Shown here: piece after piece, positions 1 to 6,105 of the stretch
Position numbering within the stretch: the stretch's first letter is position 1
How the letters are laid out: each line of letters begins with the position of its first letter
Assembly (NCBI GenBank): GCA_025354845.1
Contig: JANXMD010000532.1
Coordinates: 1 to 8,534 of the forward strand
Length of the DNA stretch: 8,534 nucleotides
Source of the DNA: Verrucomicrobiota bacterium
GTDB taxonomy: Bacteria; Verrucomicrobiota; Verrucomicrobiia; Limisphaerales; UBA9464
Direction: 5' to 3'
The notes under the pieces: model-generated
Told to the model about the DNA's origin: nothing
The model's input: the letters and a program-made list of their open reading frames with translations, nothing else
Database searches by the model: none
Program-made: the position numbers and the translations under genes

Positions 1-1
1 C

Positions 2-97
2 GGGTTCCTCCGAATCTTTCAATCCGGAATCGCGGGTGGGGAACCGCGCCGCTACGAGCCGCCCAGTGGCTACGAATATAGTTGGAGTGGACAGTAA
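2..97 (+). CDS. Possible 3' end of a gene entering from the left edge
   Basis: Reading from base 2, this frame is open from the window edge to a TAA at 95-97, giving 31 residues that end in GYEYSWSGQ. The tail is rich in Gly, Tyr, Trp and Pro and looks protein-like. Another frame (from base 1) is also open until a TAG at 79-81, so openness alone is weak evidence. No family can be recognised from so short a piece. If real, the gene runs in the same direction as the P450 and ends 142 bases before it. Between 98 and 239 I see no gene. Confidence 0.2.
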   Translation, partial: GFLRIFQSGIAGGEPRRYEPPSGYEYSWSGQ

Positions 98-239
98 CCC
101 GGGGGATTCAGCGGAAGGCGCGATGCGGCGCCGGGGTCCGAGTGCGATTTGAGCTTGCGCCAGAGTCACGAAGACGCGGAAGTGAATGCGGTTCCCGCCG
201 TGTAGTCTTCAGTCGGCACCGAGCAGGACGAGTGACCTC

Positions 240-1442
240 ATGCTCATGGAAGACGGCCCTCAATCCCCAACGTCCGCGCCTTGCCCTCCCCGCGCGACTC
301 GCGACCTTCAACCTGATCCCTTCCGTGAGGCGCGGCAGAAGGAGGGGGTGCTCTCCTGTGAGTTCCAGGGGTCCACGATTCCCATGATCTTGCGGCATGC
401 CGAGGTTCGACAGGCGGCCAAGGAATGGCAGACCTACAGCTCCGACGCGCCGTTCCGGGCGCCCATTCCCTCCGAGGAGGATGTCCGCACGATGCGTCAG
501 ATCCCCGTCGAAACCGATCCGCCGGACCACACGGAGTACCGCGAGATCGTCGAGCCGTTCTTCCGTCGGCCCAAGGAGCCGGAAATGATCGCGCAGGTGG
601 AGCGGCTCATCGACGAGGCGATCGTCGATGCCGTCTCTCGCGATTCCATTGAAATCGTTCGCCGCTTCGCCCTACCAATCCAATCGCGCGCCCTCGCCCT
701 GCTGCTCAACGTGCCGATGTCCGAGGCGGAGACCTGGATCAGCTGGGGCATCCACGTGTTCCGCGACGGCGGCGACGGTCAGAAGAAGGGCGCCGCGCTG
801 GAACGCTATCTGCACGCCCAATTGGATCGCGCCGAGGCCGCGCCGGGAGCGGACTTCTTTAGCGCCCTGACTCAGGCCCAATTTCGGGGCCGACCGCTGA
901 CTCGCGAGGAAATGATGGGCTATGCGAACCTCACCTTCGCCGGCGGTCGCGACACCATCATCCATTCCATTTCGACGGTGATCGCCTACTTGGGCCGTCA
1001 TCCCGAGGCTCTGGAATCTTTCCGCGGTGAACCGAGCCGCGCGGTGTACGCCTCCGAGGAATTCTTCCGAGTACTCACGCCCCTGACCCACATCGCGCGC
1101 ACTTGTCCTGTGGATTCAACCGTCCATGGCATCCAGGTGCCGGCTGGAGAACGCGTCTCGTTGTGCTGGGCATCGGCCAACCGCGACGAGACGGTGTTCG
1201 ACGCGCCCGACGAAATGCGACTCGATCGAAAGCCCAACCCGCATCTGGCATTTGGCGCCGGTCCCCACATCTGTCTGGGTGCCCCGCACGCGCGATTGAT
1301 CACGCGAACCCTGATTCAAAAATGTGCGGAAAGGCTCGCCGCCGTGACGATCCTCGACGGCCAGGAACGCTTTGAGAACGAAGCCCGCTACCGCCGTGCG
1401 GTCGGCTGGGACGACTTGACGGTCCGTTTCACGGGGTCCTGA
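240..1442 (+). CDS. Cytochrome P450, soluble bacterial type
   Basis: This is a haem-thiolate monooxygenase of 400 residues, the usual length for soluble bacterial P450s. The defining motifs are present in order. A C-helix-like DPPDHTEYR lies near residue 100. The I-helix oxygen-activation motif AGGRDT is at 234-239, with the Asp-Thr pair intact. The K-helix ExxR is E274-R277. The haem loop FGAGPHICLG is at 338-347, with Cys345 (codon 1272-1274) as the iron ligand. There is no membrane anchor or signal peptide, so it should be cytoplasmic and need a separate electron supply, normally ferredoxin plus reductase; neither is encoded here. The ATG at 240 was chosen because it gives a normal N-terminus and has an AGGA at 225-228, although that spacing is long. 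ATG 246 and ATG 186 (GGAAG at 178-182, too close) are alternatives. The 3' end overlaps the facing decarboxylase gene by 14 bases. The substrate cannot be read from the sequence. Confidence 0.95.
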   Translation: MLMEDGPQSPTSAPCPPRATRDLQPDPFREARQKEGVLSCEFQGSTIPMILRHAEVRQAAKEWQTYSSDAPFRAPIPSEEDVRTMRQIPVETDPPDHTEYREIVEPFFRRPKEPEMIAQVERLIDEAIVDAVSRDSIEIVRRFALPIQSRALALLLNVPMSEAETWISWGIHVFRDGGDGQKKGAALERYLHAQLDRAEAAPGADFFSALTQAQFRGRPLTREEMMGYANLTFAGGRDTIIHSISTVIAYLGRHPEALESFRGEPSRAVYASEEFFRVLTPLTHIARTCPVDSTVHGIQVPAGERVSLCWASANRDETVFDAPDEMRLDRKPNPHLAFGAGPHICLGAPHARLITRTLIQKCAERLAAVTILDGQERFENEARYRRAVGWDDLTVRFTGS

Positions 1443-2487
1443 ACCGCCCGTCACCGGGGAGGGACAACCCGCCGCCAATCCGCCGGCCCTGATTGTAGTG
1501 GGTTCCAATCTGGGCATCGAATTCAACTCGCCCGGCTTCGAACAACATCACGATGTCCGAGCCGCCAAAGGCAAAGAACCCGAACTCCTCACCCTTGAAG
1601 AGGTCGGCTCCCTCCTCTGCGGTCAGGGTCACCGAGGACACCTGCGCCATGCCAATGGGCAACACGGCGACAACGCCCAACGGTGAGTCGATGACGATGA
1701 GACCCCGGTCCTGGGCGAACTGAAAACCGGCGCCGTCGACGACTTCGAAGGTGCCGTCCGGCTTTCGAATCACATCCATTCGAACACTCCCGGGAATCTT
1801 CCGGGCCTCCAGGATTCTGCCTCCCACCGGAACGTGAAACCGGTGGTAGTCGTTCACGTTGAGAAAACTGTGGGTGAAAATCCCGCCGCGGAACCGGTCT
1901 TGAAAGGGACTTCTCTTGAGAAGATCGAGAACGGACCATTTCAATCCCTTGACCCGGATTGTCGAGTGTTCATCGATGGGCCAGTGACCCATAAACACGC
2001 TGTCGGCGGGCGAGAGGACCACGCGGTCGTCACAAAGGCCCGCCAATGGGCGCTTCCCGGGGCGGACCTGCCGGGCGAAGAAGTGGTTGAAGGTCAGCCA
2101 CCCACTCGGTGTGACCTGGTAGTCGGCGATGTGGTAGCTCGGATTCGATTCAAAGCTTGGGATCGCCTTCGCCGATTCCGGCGTGTCCAGGAACCGTCCC
2201 CAGTCCATGGCGAAGCTCACCATCCAGCGCTGGAACGCCTCATCTCTCTGAAGGATCCCGGTGGGCGACTGGGCGATGAGAAAGTAAAACTTGAGAATGG
2301 CCGGCTGCAGCGATCGGTCGGTGGGAATCAACACCACCATCTCATTCACGAATTCAAAATACTCGAGGAGGGAACCGACGCCGGGTAGCGCCGCAACGCG
2401 GATCGAATCTTCCACGGCGGATTCGAGGTCAGGCCTTGCTTCCAAGAGAGCGATGAGGTCGTCAACGATGGGTTGGTGAGGGGTCAT
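1429..2487 (-). CDS. Phosphatidylserine decarboxylase superfamily protein with N-terminal extension domain
   Basis: This is a pyruvoyl-dependent decarboxylase proenzyme of 352 residues. Family features are FFARQVRPGKRPL near 136-148, SPADS with the candidate catalytic Asp162, DYHRFHVP with His215 and His218, and a self-cleavage site GGSD at 308-311. In this family the chain breaks before the Ser and that Ser becomes the pyruvoyl group. Here this would be Gly309-Ser310, leaving a short alpha chain of 43 residues. Canonical enzymes have LGST, so the Gly-Asp around the Gly-Ser is a variation. Residues 1-135 precede the catalytic core and resemble the PSDC-type N-terminal domain (Pfam PF12588), which canonical bacterial Psd lacks. 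No membrane segment is evident. The start is uncertain: the frame stays open to ATG 2547 and TTG 2685, but those additions look non-conserved. The substrate could be phosphatidylserine or a free amino acid; the extended family includes the fungal tryptophan decarboxylase PsiD. The gene is divergent from the phosphatase and convergent with the P450. Confidence 0.88.
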   Translation of the reverse strand: MTPHQPIVDDLIALLEARPDLESAVEDSIRVAALPGVGSLLEYFEFVNEMVVLIPTDRSLQPAILKFYFLIAQSPTGILQRDEAFQRWMVSFAMDWGRFLDTPESAKAIPSFESNPSYHIADYQVTPSGWLTFNHFFARQVRPGKRPLAGLCDDRVVLSPADSVFMGHWPIDEHSTIRVKGLKWSVLDLLKRSPFQDRFRGGIFTHSFLNVNDYHRFHVPVGGRILEARKIPGSVRMDVIRKPDGTFEVVDGAGFQFAQDRGLIVIDSPLGVVAVLPIGMAQVSSVTLTAEEGADLFKGEEFGFFAFGGSDIVMLFEAGRVEFDAQIGTHYNQGRRIGGGLSLPGDGRFRTP

Positions 2488-2515
2488 GATTGGGAGCGTG
2501 GGATCTTCCTGATTC

Positions 2516-2527
2516 TCAGAAACTGAA
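2516..2527. promoter_or_regulatory. Dyad TCAGAAACTGAA upstream of the decarboxylase gene
   Basis: This 12-base sequence is an imperfect form of TTCAG-N3-CTGAA; the first base of the left arm is C here. It lies 29-40 bases upstream of the preferred decarboxylase start, in the range where a repressor could act. The same 12 bases occur at 8421-8432, upstream of the cytochrome c operon, where the dyad is perfect. One or a few chance 12-base matches are expected in a window of this size, so this is a candidate only. Confidence 0.25.
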
Positions 2528-2660
2528 CGTGGAGAGATCTCGTCCATTGGACCATGGGGTGAAATCCGGATGAGGCCCGGCCCGAAGTGCGCTTCAAAGT
2601 GTGTCGGGATGGCTTGAGGGCAAAAACGGCGTCGCCAAAGGACGTGGAGAATCCGTCGAA

Positions 2661-2690
2661 ACCAATCCAGGCCAATCCACGTCAATCGTG
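2661..2690. repeat. Three 10-base tandem units centred on CAATC
   Basis: CAATC occurs at 2663-2667, 2673-2677 and 2683-2687, exactly 10 bases apart. The first two units also share CCAATCCA. On the minus strand the motif reads GATTG. The array sits close to the midpoint of the divergent gap, and the 10-base period would put all three copies on the same face of the helix, as in many arrays of activator or repressor sites. If the decarboxylase actually starts at TTG 2685, the array would instead code for its first residues (TWIGLDWF). Confidence 0.4.
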
Positions 2691-2730
2691 GGACGCCTCC
2701 GACGCAACCGTTCGGAGCGGGACCCTCCCT

Positions 2731-2754
2731 TCACCGGGGATGGACAACTCGCCG
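2731..2754. repeat. 24-base copy of a segment in the decarboxylase 3' end, plus a partial copy at 2794
   Basis: Positions 2731-2754 match 1451-1474 at 22 of 24 bases on the same strand; the differences are at 2741 and 2749. The copy at 1451-1474 lies in the last codons of the decarboxylase gene. A shorter relative, TCACCAGGGAT, is at 2794-2804 and matches the first 11 bases at 10 positions, 63 bases downstream of 2731. The function is unknown; a dispersed repeat or a protein-binding site are both possible. Confidence 0.4.
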
Positions 2755-2850
2755 ACGACCACTGACTCTGCGTTCAAACCCAATGCGGCCTCGTCACCAG
2801 GGATAACGGCCTTGGCGCAGTGCCGCAGGTCCAGGGTGTCCCTGAATCCA

Positions 2851-4470
2851 ATGAAACGAGTCGTTCACCTCCTGATTTGGTTAGCCCTGTCCCTTTCCCT
2901 CGGGACTTCCGCGAGCCGCGCGGATGCGCCCAAGCTGGTGCTCACCATCGCCGTGGACCAGATGCGCTACGATTACCTCGAACGATTTGATTCTCATTTT
3001 TCCCGCAACGGCTTCCGGCTTCTTACCAAGCGTGGCGCCTTCATGACCTTTGGCCGTTACAACTACGTCCCCACCGTGACCGGCCCCGGGCATGCCAGCT
3101 ACCTCAGCGGCTCGGGACCTGCGGTTCATGGCATCCTGGGAAACAGTTGGTTCAACAAGAAAACCCGCAAGGAAATCGGATGCGTGGCGGATTCCTCGGT
3201 TCAGGGCGTCGGCACCACCAATTCATCCGGTCAGGCTTCTCCGCGCAACTTCATCGGAGCCACCCTCGCCGATCAGCTTCGCCTGCAATTTGATTCCAAG
3301 GTCATTAGCGCGTCGCTCAAGGATCGCGGGGCCATTCTCCCCGCGGGCAAAAAACCCACCGGGGCCTATTGGTATGACGGCAAGACCGGCCGGTTCATCT
3401 CGAGCACCTACTACATGACCAACCTCCCGGCCTGGGTGGAGACGTTCAATGATCGGAAGCTGCCCCAAAGCTACGATGGTAAGATGTGGGAACGCCTGCT
3501 TCCCGAGAACCAATACCAGTTCGCGGATCGCGGCTCGGGCGAGGGGCACCTGGATGGCGAAACCAACACCGTCTTCAACCATCTGGTTACGGTTTCCACG
3601 AACGGCTTCGTGAATTTCTTTCCGACTCCCTTTGGCGACGAGTACACGACGGAGTTTGCGCTCGCAGCCATCGATGCCGAGGAACTCGGCCAGCACGGAC
3701 GTCCCGACATGTTGTGCCTGTCGTTCTCCTCGCTGGACGGTAACGGCCACAAGTTCGGGCCCTATTCGCAGGAGATTCAGGACCAGGTGGTGCGTCTCGA
3801 CCGGCAACTGGAACGGCTCTTCAATCATCTCGAGCGGCGCCTGGGTCTCGACAATGTGGTGATCGTGATGACTGCCGATCACGGCGTGGCGCCCAACGTG
3901 GAGTATTCCAAGTCCAAGGGACTGGATGGCTCCTCGGAAGGCGGCGCGTTCATGACTGACTTGATGACCCAGCTCGATAAGCAGTACGGCTCGGGAAAAT
4001 ACTTTCTCTCCCCCACGCTCTTCTACGGGAACCTGTACCTGAATCACGAGACTCTGCGCGACAAGCAGCTTTCCGCGACCGTGGTCACCTCTTTCATCCG
4101 GGAGTACGCCTTGAGCACCGGTTTGTTTCAGGCGTGCTTCACCCGGGAACAACTCCTCAACGGACAGGCGCCGGGCTGGATCGGTCAGTGTGTGTTGAAC
4201 GGGTACAATGCGGAACGAAGCGGGGATCTGGTGCTGGTCACCAAACCGTTTGCGCTGCCCGGCAGCGGCAAGACCGGCACGACGCATGGCACGCCGTATT
4301 CCTACGACACCCGGGTGCCCATTCTCTTTTTCGGCAAGCCCTTCAAACCCGGGCGTTATGCCGATGCCTTCTATATCACCGACATCGCCGCGACCCTCGC
4401 CTCGGCACTGCATTGCGAAGAACCCCCGGGATCGATCGGCACACCCTGCGTGCGGATTCTCGCGCCGTGA
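2851..4470 (+). CDS. Exported PafA-like alkaline phosphatase (alkaline phosphatase superfamily)
   Basis: This is a 539-residue zinc-dependent phosphomonoesterase that would release inorganic phosphate outside the cytoplasm. The start at ATG 2851 opens a classic signal peptide: Lys2-Arg3, a hydrophobic stretch at about 4-18, and cleavage near Ala21 or Ala24. The active site matches PafA in composition and mostly in spacing. The nucleophile Thr77 lies in TVTGPGHASY. Asn98 follows in GILGNSW. Lys157 and Arg159 are in LKDRGAILPAG. The metal ligands are Asp36 (VDQMRYDYL), Asp296 and His300 (SLDGNGHKFGP), Asp343 and His344 (MTADHGVAP) and His479 (TTHGTPYSYDTRVP). The Lys/Arg pair points to monoesterase rather than diesterase activity, by comparison with PafA. 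There is no lipobox and no C-terminal anchor. It is divergent from the decarboxylase gene, probably transcribed alone, and faces the DUF1501 gene across 138 bases. Phosphate control would be expected for the family, but I see no Pho box. Confidence 0.92.
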   Translation: MKRVVHLLIWLALSLSLGTSASRADAPKLVLTIAVDQMRYDYLERFDSHFSRNGFRLLTKRGAFMTFGRYNYVPTVTGPGHASYLSGSGPAVHGILGNSWFNKKTRKEIGCVADSSVQGVGTTNSSGQASPRNFIGATLADQLRLQFDSKVISASLKDRGAILPAGKKPTGAYWYDGKTGRFISSTYYMTNLPAWVETFNDRKLPQSYDGKMWERLLPENQYQFADRGSGEGHLDGETNTVFNHLVTVSTNGFVNFFPTPFGDEYTTEFALAAIDAEELGQHGRPDMLCLSFSSLDGNGHKFGPYSQEIQDQVVRLDRQLERLFNHLERRLGLDNVVIVMTADHGVAPNVEYSKSKGLDGSSEGGAFMTDLMTQLDKQYGSGKYFLSPTLFYGNLYLNHETLRDKQLSATVVTSFIREYALSTGLFQACFTREQLLNGQAPGWIGQCVLNGYNAERSGDLVLVTKPFALPGSGKTGTTHGTPYSYDTRVPILFFGKPFKPGRYADAFYITDIAATLASALHCEEPPGSIGTPCVRILAP

Positions 4471-4545
4471 GCGAGCGGTTTGTATCCCGCGCCTCCGGGT
4501 CGCTTAGCTTGGTCGGGGTCCAGCGCCGTCGAGAGGATCGTCGAT

Positions 4546-4599
4546 GCTACAAAGATTCCGCCCCGAACCGGGCTGCGAATTGTAGGGCACCTCGCTACA
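4546..4599. repeat. Small hairpin-forming element between convergent genes
   Basis: The segment starts and ends with the direct repeat GCTACA (4546-4551 and 4594-4599). TGTAG at 4581-4585 pairs with CTACA at 4595-4599 across a 9-base loop, and GCCCC/GGGC arms at about 4560-4573 can form a second short stem. It begins 9 bases after the stop codon of the DUF1501 gene in its transcription direction and about 75 bases after the phosphatase stop. No T-run follows on either strand, so it is not a standard intrinsic terminator. It could be a dispersed intergenic repeat or an mRNA 3'-end structure. Confidence 0.35.
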
Positions 4600-4608
4600 T
4601 TTCAAAGC

Positions 4609-6105
4609 CTACGCAAGGAGGGCGTCGATAGGCTTTCCCTTGCCATCCTTGGTCACGTAGAAGGGGCGGCCTTCGGTGACGTAGTTCGTGTCGGCGCGGA
4701 TGCCGAGCGCCTTGTAGATCGTGGCGTACACGTCGATGAGCGGGACTGGATTCTCCACCGCAAGCATCGGGTGACGGTCGGCGGTCTTGCCGTGGACGTA
4801 GCCCTTTTTGAATCCGCCGCCGAAGAAGGTCATGCAGTTGCAGCTACTGAAGTGACCGTGGAAGCCGTACATCTTCTCGTTGGCGATGACCAGTTCGTCG
4901 CCGGTGTGGCGTTCCGCAAATCCCTCGGTCTCGGAGCCTGCCGACGGAGCGCTGGCGATGGTGCGGCCGAATTCGGTCATGATGCAGACGAGAGTTCGTT
5001 CGAGGAGTCCTCGTTCCTTCAGATCGCGAATCAACTGTGCGATTGGGCCATCAATTTGGCGCTTCATCTCCTTCATGCGACGATGACCGTTCTCGTGCAT
5101 GTCGAATCCTTGGAAGGGTCCGTACTGATACTCGACCTGCACAAAGCGGGCGCCGCGTTCCACCAGACGCCGCGCGAGCAGGAGTCCGTTGCCGAAGCGT
5201 CCCCCGTTGAAGTAGCCAGGATCGAGCTGCTCGGAGGCGGTGATCTTTGGTTGATAGGCTGCTAGGACCTCGGGCTTCTCCTCGGTCGTGAAATTGAACG
5301 CGGCCTTCACCGGCGAGTCCATCATCGCCCGGGCTTCCTCCATCGTCTTGAGATGCTCCTGCGCTTTGGGCGAATCGCGGAGCTCGGCGGCCGACATCGC
5401 GGCAATTTCCTTCAGGAGAGTTTGGCGACGATCCAGGCGGTCCAGGGTCATCCCAGCGGCGGCGTTGAGGGTTGCCATTCCCTTGGACGGGTCGGGGATC
5501 ATGAACGGCGCGTGGTTCACGCCGTAGAATCCGGGGCCGAGGTATTCGCTGATGAACAGTCGTTCGGCGTCGGAGGTGTCGATGTCGCGTCCGAGGTAAA
5601 TGTAGGGCGGCACGCCGGGATTTCGCCGGCCCAGGGTGCGTCCAACCACCGCGCCGATGCTCGGTGCCTTGACCCCCACCGGGAACAGGTAACTGGTCAT
5701 GGCGTAGTGCTGCGCCTTGAGATGAATGGCCCCAAACTTGGTCTCGTTGGTGAGGCTTCGGAGGATCGTCCCTTGATCCAACACTGACGCGATTTGCTCC
5801 AGTCCTTCGCCGAGAAACACGCCGTCGGCTGCGGTGGGAATCTTGGGACAGGTGCCGAGCAGTTCACTGCCCTTCATGCCGGCGCGAAACGGAGTGTGCT
5901 GTTTCGGGTCCCACAGGTCGGTCTGCGCCATGCCGCCGGGGAGCCAGATGAGGATCATTGAGTCCGCCCTGGGAGTGATCGGTGTCTTGGCCGCCGCAGC
6001 GTCCTCCGCGGCCAGCGTCGTCCACGAACCAACGCCAGAAGCGCCGGCCGCGGCGGCTAGGACGCTGGTTTGAAGGAAGGTGCGGCGGTCCAGCTGGGTC
6101 CTCAT
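4609..6105 (-). CDS. DUF1501 protein with twin-arginine signal
   Basis: This 498-residue protein matches DUF1501 (Pfam PF07394), a domain related to the sulfatase/alkaline phosphatase fold and very abundant in Planctomycetes and Verrucomicrobia. Its biochemical role is not established. The N-terminus carries DRRTFLQ at 6-12, a good Tat motif, followed by an Ala-rich hydrophobic stretch with likely cleavage near residue 33, so it should be exported folded. Family landmarks are GGMAQTDLWDPK at 57-68, FDMHENG at 334-340, MTEFGRT at 376-382, GGGFKKG at 429-435 and DVYATIYKALGI at 458-469. Where many relatives carry a GRDHW-like stretch, this one reads HGHFSSCNCMTF (416-427), a possible subfamily difference. 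The ATG start overlaps the stop of the upstream cytochrome c gene by four bases (ATGA), so translation is probably coupled; the two products are expected to work together. Confidence 0.93.
   Translation of the reverse strand: MRTQLDRRTFLQTSVLAAAAGASGVGSWTTLAAEDAAAAKTPITPRADSMILIWLPGGMAQTDLWDPKQHTPFRAGMKGSELLGTCPKIPTAADGVFLGEGLEQIASVLDQGTILRSLTNETKFGAIHLKAQHYAMTSYLFPVGVKAPSIGAVVGRTLGRRNPGVPPYIYLGRDIDTSDAERLFISEYLGPGFYGVNHAPFMIPDPSKGMATLNAAAGMTLDRLDRRQTLLKEIAAMSAAELRDSPKAQEHLKTMEEARAMMDSPVKAAFNFTTEEKPEVLAAYQPKITASEQLDPGYFNGGRFGNGLLLARRLVERGARFVQVEYQYGPFQGFDMHENGHRRMKEMKRQIDGPIAQLIRDLKERGLLERTLVCIMTEFGRTIASAPSAGSETEGFAERHTGDELVIANEKMYGFHGHFSSCNCMTFFGGGFKKGYVHGKTADRHPMLAVENPVPLIDVYATIYKALGIRADTNYVTEGRPFYVTKDGKGKPIDALLA

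Larger units (their letters stand above)
2488..2850. promoter_or_regulatory. Divergent intergenic region between decarboxylase and phosphatase genes
   Basis: This 363-base gap must hold the promoters of both flanking genes unless the decarboxylase starts further upstream. I see no convincing -35/-10 pair and no evident Pho-box-type repeat upstream of the phosphatase. Both starts have poor Shine-Dalgarno matches. An AGGAAG on the minus strand lies about 17 bases before ATG 2487, and an AGGG lies about 14 bases before ATG 2851. The region does contain short repeats, listed separately. The plus frame stays open through the gap from GTG 2587, but the encoded residues look non-conserved and would bury the phosphatase signal peptide. 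Confidence 0.6.

Noticed and set aside
51..75. GCTACGA direct repeat at 51-57 and 69-75
   Set aside because: Two 7-base copies with an 18-base period; too short to separate from chance and possibly within coding sequence.
82..387. A 101-codon plus-strand frame overlapping the P450 start
   Set aside because: It is Arg-rich with no motif, begins at TTG, and overlaps the P450 in another frame.
1834..2388. A 184-codon plus-strand frame opposite the decarboxylase
   Set aside because: It is antisense to the conserved decarboxylase core and shows no domain.
2587..2850. N-terminal extension of the phosphatase from GTG 2587
   Set aside because: The 88 added residues look non-conserved and would place the signal peptide in the interior; ATG 2851 gives a normal exported protein.
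3223..4413. A 396-codon minus-strand open frame opposite the phosphatase
   Set aside because: It is fully antisense to a gene with a complete catalytic residue set and contains no recognisable motif.
4558..4580. A GGTTCG sequence on the minus strand resembling a tRNA T-arm
   Set aside because: No cloverleaf with acceptor, D and anticodon arms can be built around it.
4480..5265. A 261-codon plus-strand frame after the phosphatase
   Set aside because: Most of it is antisense to the DUF1501 gene, and the product has no family features.
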